Origin: Streptomyces sp. WM6386
Lineage (GTDB): Bacteria > Actinomycetota > Actinomycetes > Streptomycetales > Streptomycetaceae
Assembly (NCBI RefSeq): GCF_000972385.1
Contig: NZ_JXTE01000105.1
Coordinates: forward strand, 1 to 18,548
DNA: 18,548 nucleotides
Direction of reading: 5' to 3'
Position 1 is the stretch's first letter; every line of letters starts with the position of its first letter. The notes below the pieces were generated by a model. That model was not told the DNA's origin, did not search any database, and was given only the letters and a program-made list of their open reading frames with translations. The translations under genes were made by a program, and so were the position numbers. This document shows positions 7,858-14,934 of the stretch, in pieces.

Positions 7858-8283
7858 ATGACTGAACTGCACTTTCGCGCCGCCGCGCCCGCGGACCTCG
7901 ACGCCGTACTGGCCTTCTGGAAGACCGCCGCCGAGGGCACGAGCATCAGCGACGACCGGGACGGCGTGGAACGGCTCGTGGCGCGTGACCCCGAGGCGTT
8001 GATCCTGGCCGAGCGGGACGGGGAACTGGTCGGCACGGTGATCGCGGGCTTCGACGGCTGGCGCTGCCATCTGTACCGGCTGGCGGTGCACCCGGAGCGG
8101 CGCCGCCAGGGCATCGGCTCGGCGCTGCTCACGGCCGCGGAGGAGCGGTTCGTACGGCTCGGCGGGCGCCGCGCGGACGCGATGGTGCTGGTCCGCAACG
8201 AGACGGGGCAGCATGCGTGGCGGGCCTCCGGGTACGCGCCCGAGGAGAAGTGGCGGCGCTGGGTGAAGCACCTCACCGCCTGA
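7858..8283 (+). CDS. GNAT-family N-acetyltransferase
   Basis: A 141-residue single-domain GNAT protein. Motif A, LYRLAVHPERRRQGIGSALL (72-91), contains the pyrophosphate loop RRQGIG that holds acetyl-CoA; the C-terminal NETGQHAWRASGYAPE (114-129) is the usual motif B. The acceptor could be an amino acid, a small amine or a protein N-terminus and cannot be told from sequence. The ATG at 7858 has only a weak GGGA upstream; TGGGAT ends 6 bases before it, so leaderless transcription is possible. It lies between the LLM oxidoreductase and the leader of the CNNM/CorC genes. Confidence 0.88.
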   Translation: MTELHFRAAAPADLDAVLAFWKTAAEGTSISDDRDGVERLVARDPEALILAERDGELVGTVIAGFDGWRCHLYRLAVHPERRRQGIGSALLTAAEERFVRLGGRRADAMVLVRNETGQHAWRASGYAPEEKWRRWVKHLTA

Positions 8284-8314
8284 TCGGGGGACGCGTCTCA
8301 CCGTCTGATCGAGG
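8272..8314. repeat. Imperfect direct repeat of the acetyltransferase 3' end
   Basis: CTCACCGCCTGATCGGGG (8272-8289), spanning the gene's last codons and stop, recurs as CTCACCGTCTGATCGAGG (8297-8314): 16 of 18 matches at an offset of 25 bases. It parallels the repeat at the permease 3' end. Confidence 0.5.
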
Positions 8315-8343
8315 CGCCGCCTCCTTGCATGACCCTCTTTGCC

Positions 8344-8386
8344 GGTCCTTTAACATTGGGGGACCACTCGGTCCTCCAATGAAAGG
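8344..8386 (+). promoter_or_regulatory. Long hairpin / dyad with alternative pairing, leader of the CNNM/CorC genes
   Basis: CCTTT (8347-8351), CATTGG (8354-8359) and GGGACC (8360-8365) pair in turn with AAAGG (8382-8386), CCAATG (8376-8381) and GGTCCT (8370-8375). That is 17 pairs including one G-U, a single AA bulge and a 4-base ACTC loop. A second GGTCC (8344-8348) could instead pair with GGACC (8361-8365), so two folds exclude each other. It lies 93 bases before the downstream ATG. As DNA the 28-bp core is a near-perfect dyad overlapping a possible -10 (TAACAT, 8351-8356) with TTGCAT at 8325-8330 as a poorly spaced -35. No U-tract follows. Other small palindromes in the gap are CGCCCATGGGCG (8397-8408) and GTCC/GGAC flanking 8452-8465. 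I do not recognise it as a known riboswitch class. Confidence 0.55.
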
Positions 8387-8478
8387 TGTGAGCGTCCGCC
8401 CATGGGCGAGCCTCCCAGTAGTACGCGAGATCGCGCGATACCCCGCACCCTGTCCGATCATGGGACGGAGGTGACCCG

Positions 8479-9822
8479 ATGACCGAAGTGCTCCTCCTGC
8501 TCGTGGCGATCCTGCTCTCGCTGGCCTGCGGCGCCTTCGTCGCCGCCGAGTTCTCGCTGACCACGGTCGAGCGCGGCGCCCTGGAAAGGGCCGCGGAGCG
8601 CGGCGAGCGGGGCGCGTCGGGCGCCCTGAAGGCCGTACGCAATCTGACCTTCCAGCTCTCCGGGGCACAGCTCGGCATCACCGTCACCAACCTGGTGGTC
8701 GGCATGCTCGCCGAGCCGTCGATCGCCAAGCTGATCGCCGGTCCGCTGGAGTCGCTGGGCATCTCCAGCTCGGCGGCCTCGTCCGTCGCGCTGGTGCTCG
8801 GCACGGCTCTGTCGACCGTCGTCCTGATGGTCGTCGGCGAGCTGGTGCCGAAGAACTGGGCGATCTCCTCGCCGCTGGCCGTGGCCAAGCGGGTGGGCAA
8901 CGCACAGCGCTGGTTCAGCGCGGCGTTCCGGCCCTTCATCACGCACCTCAACAACACGGCGAACCGGATCGTGCGTCTGTTCGGCGTGGAGCCGACGGAG
9001 GAGCTGGCCGCCGCGCGCGGGCCCCAGGAGCTCGCCGCCCTGGCCCGGCACTCCGCCAAGCAGGGCGCGCTGGAGGCCGACACCGCCGAACTCTTCGTAC
9101 GCACCCTGAACCTCGCCGACCTGACCGCGGAGAACGTGATGACGCCGCGTGTGCAGGTCATCGCCCTGGACGCCCAGGCGACCTGCGAGGACGTCGCGAA
9201 CGCCACGCGCGCGACGGGCCTGTCCCGGTTCCCGGTCTACCGCGGCAACCTCGACTCGGTCGTGGGCACCGCGCACATCAAGGACATCCTGGCGATCCCG
9301 GCCGAGCGCCGGGCCCGCGTCCCCGTCTCCGAGCTGATGCGCGAGCCGCTGCTCGTGCCCGAGTCGCTGACCGTGGACCGGCTGCTCGACCGGCTGTCCG
9401 GCAAGCGCACGATGGCCGTGGTGATCGACGAGTACGGCGGTACGGCCGGGGTGGCCACGCTGGAGGACATCGTCGAGGAGGTCGTCGGCGAGGTCCGTGA
9501 CGAGCACGACCCGCACGAGACACCCGACCTGGCCGCGGCCGGGACCGACGACGAGGGCCGCGTCCTGTACTCCGCCGACGGCTCGGCGCGCATCGACCAC
9601 CTCGCGCGCGTGGGCCTGCGGGCGCCCGAGGGGCCGTACGAGACCCTGGCCGGCCTCGTGGCGACCGAGCTCGGCCGTATCCCGGTCGTCGGCGACACCG
9701 CGGAGGTCGCCGGATGGCGGCTGGACGTGGTGGACGCCTCCGGGCGCAGGGCCGCGCGCGTGCTGCTGCACGCTCCGCTCGACGACACATCCGCATCCTT
9801 CGAAGGGGAGGGCGGGAAGTGA
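8479..9822 (+). CDS. CNNM/CorC-type membrane protein with DUF21, CBS pair and CorC_HlyC domains
   Basis: A 447-residue protein of the family often labelled hemolysin, now linked to magnesium and other divalent-cation export or homeostasis. The ATG at 8479 follows GGAGG (8467-8471). Order of domains: an N-terminal DUF21/CNNM membrane domain with helices near 3-25, 63-85, 95-118 and 125-145, including the conserved GELVPKN (120-126); a CBS pair starting at about 205 with VMTPRVQV (220-227) and ending with VIDEYGGTAGVATLEDIVEEVVGEV (315-339), where the CBS pair meets the Asp-Glu-Tyr-Gly-Gly motif; and a C-terminal CorC_HlyC domain from about 350 to 437. The CBS pair is expected to bind ATP-Mg. 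Its stop overlaps the start of a paralogue by four bases. Confidence 0.92.
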   Translation: MTEVLLLLVAILLSLACGAFVAAEFSLTTVERGALERAAERGERGASGALKAVRNLTFQLSGAQLGITVTNLVVGMLAEPSIAKLIAGPLESLGISSSAASSVALVLGTALSTVVLMVVGELVPKNWAISSPLAVAKRVGNAQRWFSAAFRPFITHLNNTANRIVRLFGVEPTEELAAARGPQELAALARHSAKQGALEADTAELFVRTLNLADLTAENVMTPRVQVIALDAQATCEDVANATRATGLSRFPVYRGNLDSVVGTAHIKDILAIPAERRARVPVSELMREPLLVPESLTVDRLLDRLSGKRTMAVVIDEYGGTAGVATLEDIVEEVVGEVRDEHDPHETPDLAAAGTDDEGRVLYSADGSARIDHLARVGLRAPEGPYETLAGLVATELGRIPVVGDTAEVAGWRLDVVDASGRRAARVLLHAPLDDTSASFEGEGGK

Positions 9823-10832
9823 CCGCGATCCAGTTGCTGATCGGTCTGGCGACCCTCGTCGTCAACGCCTTCTTCGTGGGTGCCGAGTTCGCGCTGATCT
9901 CGGTGCGGCGCTCGCAGATCGAGCCGTATGCCGAGGACGGCGACCGGCGCGCCAAGAGCGTGCTGTGGGGTCTGGAGCATGTGTCCGCGCTGATGGCGGC
10001 GGCGCAGCTCGGCATCACCCTGTGCACGCTGATCCTCGGTGTGGTCGCCGAACCGGCGATCGCGCACCTGCTGGAGCCGGTGTTCCACGCGCTCGGTGTG
10101 CCGACGGGCGCCGGACACGCGGTGTCGTTCGTGATCGCGCTCGCCGCGGCGACGTATCTGCACATGCTGCTCGGCGAGATGGTGCCGAAGAACATCGCGC
10201 TCGCGGAGCCGGTGCGCAGCGCGCTGGTGCTCGGCCCGCCGCTGGTCACCCTGTCCCGGGGCCTGCGCCCGGTGATCTTCGCGATCAACGCCTTCGCCAA
10301 CGCCCTGCTGAAGCTGTTGCGGGTCGAGACCAAGGACGAGGTCACGGCGACCTTCTCGGACGCCGAGCTGGCCCGGCTGGTCAAGGACTCCGACGAGGCG
10401 GGCCTGATCGACGACCGGACCCGGGAGCGGCTGCACGACGCCCTGGAACTGGGCCACCGACCGGTGCGCGATGTCGTCCTCCCGCTGGAACGGGTCGTCT
10501 ACGCGCGCGTGGGCGTCACTCCGGAGCAGCTGGAGCGACTGTCGGCCGAGTCCGGGTTCTCCCGGTTCCCGGTGGTGGACGACGGGCGGCGCATCCTCGG
10601 CTATCTGCATGTGAAGGACGCGCTGGACGCCTCCCCGCGGGATCTGGCGTTCCAGGTCCGGGACATGCGGCCCATCGCGCGCGTGCGGGAGAGCACACCG
10701 CTGGACGACGTCCTCACAGCGATGCGGGGCAGTCGGACGCATGTCGCGGCGGTGCTGGGAGGCGACGGGCGGCTGGCGGGGATGGTGACGATGGAGGACG
10801 TGCTGCGGGAGCTGTTCGGACAGCGGGCGTAG
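9819..10832 (+). CDS. CNNM/CorC-type membrane protein, short paralogue without CorC_HlyC domain
   Basis: A 337-residue paralogue of the preceding protein. The GTG at 9819 overlaps its stop in a GTGA, and GGCGGGAAG upstream gives a modest ribosome site. It has the DUF21 domain (helices near 3-25, 65-85, 100-125, 135-150) with GEMVPKNIA starting at 120, the same position as in its partner. A CBS pair follows (about 195-333), ending in GRLAGMVTMEDVLRELFG. It lacks the DEYGG motif and stops directly after the CBS pair, so the C-terminal CorC_HlyC domain is missing. CNNM-type proteins act as dimers; an adjacent unequal pair suggests a heterodimer (inference). Confidence 0.9.
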   Translation: MTAIQLLIGLATLVVNAFFVGAEFALISVRRSQIEPYAEDGDRRAKSVLWGLEHVSALMAAAQLGITLCTLILGVVAEPAIAHLLEPVFHALGVPTGAGHAVSFVIALAAATYLHMLLGEMVPKNIALAEPVRSALVLGPPLVTLSRGLRPVIFAINAFANALLKLLRVETKDEVTATFSDAELARLVKDSDEAGLIDDRTRERLHDALELGHRPVRDVVLPLERVVYARVGVTPEQLERLSAESGFSRFPVVDDGRRILGYLHVKDALDASPRDLAFQVRDMRPIARVRESTPLDDVLTAMRGSRTHVAAVLGGDGRLAGMVTMEDVLRELFGQRA

Positions 10833-10875
10833 CCCCGGAGAGCAGGCCGACCGACCGCCGGGTATGTGAACGGGT

Positions 10876-10881
10876 TAGCAT
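10876..10881 (+). promoter_or_regulatory. -10 box of the SGNH hydrolase gene
   Basis: TAGCAT lies 10 bases before the ATG at 10892, and the bases between are pyrimidine-rich with no Shine-Dalgarno sequence. This suggests a leaderless or nearly leaderless mRNA. No clear -35 box was seen. Confidence 0.4.
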
Positions 10882-10891
10882 TTTCTCCGCC

Positions 10892-11674
10892 ATGGAGAAG
10901 AACCCCACACACACCAGCCTCGTCGCCCTCGGCGACTCCTTCACCGAGGGCATGTCCGACCTGCTCCCGAACGGCGCCTACCGGGGCTGGGCCGATGTCC
11001 TGGCCGGCCGGATGGCCGCGGTGACGCCCGGCTTCCGGTACGCCAACCTCGCGGTGCGCGGCAAGCTCATCCAGCAGATCGTCGAGGAGCAGATCGATGT
11101 GGCCGTGGCCATGCGGCCCGACGTGATCACGCTGGTGGGCGGCCTCAACGACACCCTGCGGCCCAAGTGCGACATGGGGCGGGTACGCGCTCTGCTGACC
11201 GAGGCCGTGGAGCGGCTCGCCCCGGCCTGCGAGCAGCTCGTGCTGATGCGCAGCCCGGGCCGCCAGGGGCCGGTCCTGGAGCGGTTCCGGCCGCGCATGG
11301 AAGAGCTCTTCGAGTGCGTCGACGAGCTGGCCGGGAAGCACGGCGCGATCGTCGTCGACCTGTACGGGGCGCCGTCCCTCGGCGATCCGCGCCTGTGGGA
11401 CGTGGACCGGCTGCACCTCACGGCCGAGGGCCACCGCCGCGTCGCCGAGGCCGTCTGGCAGACACTGGGCTACGACCCCGAGGACACCGAGTGGCGTACG
11501 CCGATGCCGGCCACGCTGCCGCCGGGGTGGGCCGCACGACGGGTCGCGGATGCCCGGTTCGCCCGGCAGTACCTGCTCCCCTGGATCGGCCGCCGCCTCA
11601 CGGGCCGCTCCTCGGGCGACGGCCTGCCGGCGAAGCGGCCCGACCTGCTGCCTTACGAGGGGCCGACGGCCTAG
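10892..11674 (+). CDS. SGNH/GDSL-family hydrolase
   Basis: A 260-residue serine hydrolase with all four blocks of the SGNH fold: GDSFTEG with nucleophile Ser16, the oxyanion Gly57 in NLAVRG, Asn86 in GGLND, and the Asp172/His175 pair in DRLHL. There is no signal peptide or membrane segment, so it acts in the cytoplasm. Family members hydrolyse esters or remove acetyl groups from sugars and other small molecules; the substrate cannot be told. After residue 205 an Arg/Pro-rich tail (WAARRVADARFARQYLLPW) is common in actinobacterial members of this subgroup. The ATG at 10892 was chosen because a TAGCAT box precedes it and no ribosome site exists. The stop codon overlaps that of a relic reading frame on the other strand. 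Confidence 0.9.
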   Translation: MEKNPTHTSLVALGDSFTEGMSDLLPNGAYRGWADVLAGRMAAVTPGFRYANLAVRGKLIQQIVEEQIDVAVAMRPDVITLVGGLNDTLRPKCDMGRVRALLTEAVERLAPACEQLVLMRSPGRQGPVLERFRPRMEELFECVDELAGKHGAIVVDLYGAPSLGDPRLWDVDRLHLTAEGHRRVAEAVWQTLGYDPEDTEWRTPMPATLPPGWAARRVADARFARQYLLPWIGRRLTGRSSGDGLPAKRPDLLPYEGPTA

Positions 11675-11757
11675 CTCGGCGTGACGCAGGTCTCGTAGGT
11701 TCCGCCGAACGTATCCGTGGCGCTGGCCTGCACGAATCGCCAGTAGAATCCGTTTAC
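11671..11757 (-). pseudogene. C-terminal remnant of an unidentified coding sequence
   Basis: In the 83-base gap before purB the minus strand reads FYWRFVQASATDTFGG, then TYETCVTPS and a TAG stop at 11671. The composition is aromatic- and Thr/Gly-rich, looks like the end of a secreted actinobacterial protein, and 22 of 26 codons have G or C in third position although no gene on the plus strand imposes this. Beyond 11757 the same frame is only the shadow of purB and has no plausible start. I infer a gene whose front was lost when purB or its rearrangement came to lie here. It could also be chance. Confidence 0.35.
11744..11749 (+). promoter_or_regulatory. -10 box of purB (leaderless)
   Basis: TAGAAT is a consensus actinobacterial -10 box and lies 8 bases before the purB GTG. 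No Shine-Dalgarno sequence lies between them. No good -35 is seen at 17-18 bases. No purine-riboswitch-like fold fits so short a leader. Confidence 0.55.
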
Positions 11758-13200
11758 GTGACTTCCGCTCCCGCCAAGCCCCGCATCCCGAACGTCCTCG
11801 CCGGACGCTACGCCTCCGCCGAGCTCGCCACGCTCTGGTCGCCCGAGCAGAAGGTGAAGCTGGAGCGGCAGCTCTGGCTCGCCGTGCTGCGGGCCCAGAA
11901 GGACCTCGGCATCGAGGTGCCGGACGAGGCGATCGCCGACTACGAGCGTGTCCTGGACACCGTCGACCTGGCCTCCATCGCCGAGCGCGAGAAGGTCACG
12001 CGGCACGACGTGAAGGCGCGGATCGAGGAGTTCAACGACCTCGCCGGGCACGAGCACGTCCACAAGGGCATGACCTCGCGCGACCTCACAGAGAACGTCG
12101 AGCAGCTGCAGATCCGGCTCTCGCTGGAGCTGATGCGCGACCGCACGGTGGCCGTTCTGGCCCGTCTGGCCAAGCTGGCCGGCGAGTACGGCGAGCTGGT
12201 CATGGCCGGCCGCTCGCACAACGTCGCCGCGCAGGCCACGACCCTCGGCAAGCGTTTCGCGACCGCCGCCGACGAGCTGCTCGTCGCCCACGGCCGGGTC
12301 GAGGAGCTGCTCGGCCGCTACCCGCTGCGCGGGATCAAGGGCCCGGTCGGCACCGCGCAGGACATGCTCGACCTGCTCGGCGGCGACGCGGCGAAGCTGG
12401 CGGATCTGGAGCAGCGGATCGCCCGGCACCTGGGCTTCTCCCAGGCGTTCACCTCGGTCGGCCAGGTCTACCCTCGCTCCCTGGACTACGAGGTCGTGAC
12501 CGCGCTGGTGCAGCTGGCGGCGGCGCCGTCCTCGATCGCGAAGACGATCCGGCTGATGGCCGGGCACGAGCTGGTGACAGAGGGCTTCAAGCCGGGCCAG
12601 GTCGGCTCCTCCGCGATGCCGCACAAGATGAACACCCGGTCCTGCGAGCGCGTCAACGGCCTCATGGTCATCCTGCGCGGCTACGCGTCCATGACCGGCG
12701 AACTGGCGGGCGACCAGTGGAACGAGGGCGACGTGTCCTGCTCGGTGGTGCGCCGGGTCGCGCTGCCGGACGCGTTCTTCGCGCTCGACGGTCTGCTGGA
12801 GACGTTCCTGACGGTCCTCGACGAGTTCGGCGCCTTCCCGGCGGTCGTCGCCCGCGAGCTGGACCGCTACCTGCCGTTCCTCGCCACCACCAAGGTGCTC
12901 ATGGGCGCGGTGCGTGCCGGCGTCGGCCGTGAGGTCGCGCACGAGGCGATCAAGGAGAACGCCGTCGCCTCCGCGCTCGCGATGCGCGAGCAGGGTGCCG
13001 AGCGCAACGAGCTCCTCGACAAGCTGGCCGCGGACGAGCGCATCCCGCTCGACCGGGCGCAGCTGGACGCGCTGATGGCGGACAAGCTGTCCTTCACGGG
13101 CGCCGCGGCCGACCAGGTCGGTGTGGTCGTCGGCCGGATCGAGGAGATCGTGAAGCAGCACCCGGAGGCCGCCGGCTACACGCCCGGCGCGATCCTCTGA
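11758..13200 (+). CDS. purB: Adenylosuccinate lyase
   Basis: A 480-residue enzyme that removes fumarate from SAICAR and from adenylosuccinate, two steps of purine synthesis, as a homotetramer in the cytoplasm. The fumarase/aspartase signature GSSAMPHKMN starts at residue 283 and holds the catalytic serine on its flexible loop. TSRDLTEN near 106 and GRSHNVAAQATT with His154 supply the other active-site regions. RYASAELATLWSPEQKVKLERQLW at the N-terminus is the usual opening of this subfamily. The GTG at 11758 is chosen because a TAGAAT -10 box lies 8 bases away, giving a leaderless mRNA; the open frame extends far upstream only as a shadow of the SGNH gene. Length fits the family. mug follows after 29 bases and may be co-transcribed. 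Confidence 0.97.
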   Translation: MTSAPAKPRIPNVLAGRYASAELATLWSPEQKVKLERQLWLAVLRAQKDLGIEVPDEAIADYERVLDTVDLASIAEREKVTRHDVKARIEEFNDLAGHEHVHKGMTSRDLTENVEQLQIRLSLELMRDRTVAVLARLAKLAGEYGELVMAGRSHNVAAQATTLGKRFATAADELLVAHGRVEELLGRYPLRGIKGPVGTAQDMLDLLGGDAAKLADLEQRIARHLGFSQAFTSVGQVYPRSLDYEVVTALVQLAAAPSSIAKTIRLMAGHELVTEGFKPGQVGSSAMPHKMNTRSCERVNGLMVILRGYASMTGELAGDQWNEGDVSCSVVRRVALPDAFFALDGLLETFLTVLDEFGAFPAVVARELDRYLPFLATTKVLMGAVRAGVGREVAHEAIKENAVASALAMREQGAERNELLDKLAADERIPLDRAQLDALMADKLSFTGAAADQVGVVVGRIEEIVKQHPEAAGYTPGAIL

Positions 13201-13229
13201 TCCGGCGCACCGGCTGACCACCGCACGCG

Positions 13230-13775
13230 ATGGCGCGCTTCACCCCCGCGGAGCTGGAGGCCGCCCGCGACCGTCTGGTACCGGACGTCGTCGCGGACGG
13301 TCTCCACGTGCTGTTCTGCGGTATCAACCCGGGTCTGATGACCGCCGTCACGGGCCATCACTTCGCCCGTCCCGGCAACCGCTTCTGGCCGGTCCTGCAC
13401 CTGTCCGGGTTCACGCCTCGTCTGATGAAGCCGTCGGAGCAGCAGGAGTTGCTGTCCTACGGGCTCGGCATCACGAACGTCGTGGCGCGGGCGACCGCGC
13501 GGGCGGACGAGCTGAGCGCGGAGGAGTATCGCGAGGGCGGGCGGCAACTGGCGCTCAAGGTGGCGCGGTTGCGGCCCCGCTGGCTGGCGGTGGTCGGGGT
13601 CACCGCGTACCGGGCGGCGTTCGACGACAAGAAGGCCCGGGTGGGTCCGCAGGAGCGGACGTTCGGGGACACGCGCGTGTGGGTGCTGCCGAATCCGAGC
13701 GGGCTGAACGCGCATTGGACGGCGGCGACGATGGCGGAGGAGTTCGGGCGGCTGCGGGTGGCGGCGCAGGCCTGA
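13230..13775 (+). CDS. mug: G/U mismatch-specific DNA glycosylase
   Basis: A 181-residue DNA repair enzyme of the MUG/TDG group of the uracil-DNA glycosylase superfamily. It removes uracil or thymine opposite guanine, a product of cytosine deamination that matters in a high-GC genome. Motif 1 is GINPGL (31-36), with Asn33 at the position of the catalytic Asn of E. coli Mug; motif 2 is NPSGLN (155-160), the loop that reads the opposite guanine. HHFARPGNRFWPVL (43-56) is also typical. The ATG at 13230 follows an in-frame TGA by 12 bases, so no other upstream start exists, yet the ribosome site is poor. It lies 29 bases after purB and ends 4 bases before a convergent gene. Confidence 0.95.
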   Translation: MARFTPAELEAARDRLVPDVVADGLHVLFCGINPGLMTAVTGHHFARPGNRFWPVLHLSGFTPRLMKPSEQQELLSYGLGITNVVARATARADELSAEEYREGGRQLALKVARLRPRWLAVVGVTAYRAAFDDKKARVGPQERTFGDTRVWVLPNPSGLNAHWTAATMAEEFGRLRVAAQA

Positions 13776-13779
13776 CGGG

Positions 13780-14166
13780 TCACGGTGGGTCGATGTCCGT
13801 GACGAACACCCGGAGTCGAGGCTGGTCCTCGCCGTTCCGGTCGGCCACCGCCAGGGTGACCCGGAGGGCGCTGCCGGGTATGTCCCACGTACGCAGGTCG
13901 ATTGCCAGGGCGGCGAGCATCGCCCAGGGCTCGGGTATGACCTCACCCCGCGCGATGCGCTCCTGGAGTGTGACCGTCCCCCAGCGCGACGGCTCTCCCC
14001 ACCTGTGCGTCAACCGTTCGGCGACAGCCGCCTCGTAGGCGTAGCAATCAGTCGCGTCCGGCCAGTCCCCGGGCCCTAACCACGCGGCGTGGTAGCCGCT
14101 GTGCCCCGCGGGAAGGTCCCGGGCGCACAGCGCGTCGATCAGGGCGAGGTCCTCCGCGATGTCCAT
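13780..14166 (-). CDS. Conserved-looking hypothetical protein with a TTA codon
   Basis: A 128-residue soluble protein that I do not recognise. It is rich in Trp and acidic residues, with no signal peptide, membrane segment or known motif. The N-terminal part (MDIAEDLALIDALCARDLPA) is helical, WGEPSRWGTVTLQERIARGEVIPEPWAML (57-85) is in the middle, and the C-terminal LRVTLAVADRNGEDQPRLRVFVTDID looks like two beta strands. Leu30 is encoded by TTA (plus 14077-14079), the codon read only by the bldA tRNA in Streptomyces. Codon use is also looser than in its neighbours (ATA twice, AGG, CTT, CGA, CCA). The ATG at 14166 has no good ribosome site. It lies 41 bases after the permease gene on the same strand and may be read through from it, although TTGTCA (plus 14191-14196) hints at a separate promoter. 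Confidence 0.7.
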   Translation of the reverse strand: MDIAEDLALIDALCARDLPAGHSGYHAAWLGPGDWPDATDCYAYEAAVAERLTHRWGEPSRWGTVTLQERIARGEVIPEPWAMLAALAIDLRTWDIPGSALRVTLAVADRNGEDQPRLRVFVTDIDPP

Positions 14167-14207
14167 GTGATCCAGTAAACCGGGTCCCACTGACAACTGG
14201 CGTGCCG

Positions 14208-14933
14208 TCAGGCGTCCCTGTGCCGCACGCTCCACGCGCCCGCCACCAGTACCGCCCCCGTCCACAGCGCGGTCACCCCAAGGCCCGCCCACGGCCCCAT
14301 CCGGCCGTCGTAGGACTCGTACAGGATCACCTGTCCCGCCCGGTCCGGCAGGAAGTCCGTCGCGCCGCCCACCGCGTCCCCGATCACGAACGAGACGACG
14401 AGGACGAACGGGATCAGCAGGGAGAGCGCGCCCACCCCGCTGCGCAGCAGGGCCGTGAGGCCGGCCGCGAGCAGCGCCATGAGCATGAGGTAGAGGCCGC
14501 AGCCCACCACGCCGCGTGCCTGCTCGCCCGCGGTCAGACCGCTCGCCGCGTCACCCAGGCCCGCTTTCGCGACCAGGAGCGCGGCCAGGGCGGTGATCTG
14601 CCCGACGACCAGGGTGGGTACGGCGATCGCGGTCAGCTTGGCCGCGTACCACCGTCCGCGCCGCGGCACCGCGGCGAGCGAGAGCCGCAGCGCACCCCCG
14701 TGGAACTCCGAGGACACGGCCATGGCGCCGAAGGAGATCGCGGCGATCTGACCGGGCGCGATGCCGGACAACGCCGTGAACAGCGGGTCGAAGTCGGGGT
14801 CCGACGTCTCGGAGACACCGGCGAGCGCGGAGAACGCCGTGGTCGCCGCGAACAGCGCCGCCAGCGCCCCGAGGAGCGAGCGGAGGGTGCGGATCTTCAG
14901 CCACTCGGCGTGCAGAACGGGTGCGTGGGACAT
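14208..14933 (-). CDS. ABC-2 type transporter permease
   Basis: A 241-residue membrane protein with about six hydrophobic segments (near 20-42, 62-82, 103-125, 145-165, 168-188 and 210-232). It opens with VLHAEWLKIRTLRS, the short cytoplasmic amphipathic lead typical of ABC-2 permeases of the BcrB/NatB-like group, which all begin EWxKxR. EFHGGALRLSLAAVPRRGRWYAAKL in the first third corresponds to the usual YR.GTI..TL...P.R.R...AK block. The ATG at 14933 lies one base after the ATPase stop and has AGGAGG within the end of that gene, so the pair is translationally coupled. It probably exports a peptide, lipid or drug. Confidence 0.9.
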   Translation of the reverse strand: MSHAPVLHAEWLKIRTLRSLLGALAALFAATTAFSALAGVSETSDPDFDPLFTALSGIAPGQIAAISFGAMAVSSEFHGGALRLSLAAVPRRGRWYAAKLTAIAVPTLVVGQITALAALLVAKAGLGDAASGLTAGEQARGVVGCGLYLMLMALLAAGLTALLRSGVGALSLLIPFVLVVSFVIGDAVGGATDFLPDRAGQVILYESYDGRMGPWAGLGVTALWTGAVLVAGAWSVRHRDA

Positions 14934-14934
14934 G

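Noticed and set aside
8344..8478. M-box (Mg2+) or yybP-ykoY (Mn2+) riboswitch
   Set aside because: The conserved core sequences of both classes are not present; kept only as an unknown leader.
9497..11674. 725-residue frame joined to the SGNH hydrolase, and a similar 677-residue one joined to purB
   Set aside because: Both upstream extensions overlap real genes in another frame; -10 boxes place the starts at 10892 and 11758.
11671..13221. 516-residue minus-strand open frame over purB
   Set aside because: It is the shadow of purB; only its last 25 codons outside purB look like real coding sequence and are reported separately.
14172..14200. CCAGT/ACTGG inverted repeat upstream of the unknown gene
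   Set aside because: It is only five pairs with a 19-base loop and is weakly supported as an operator.
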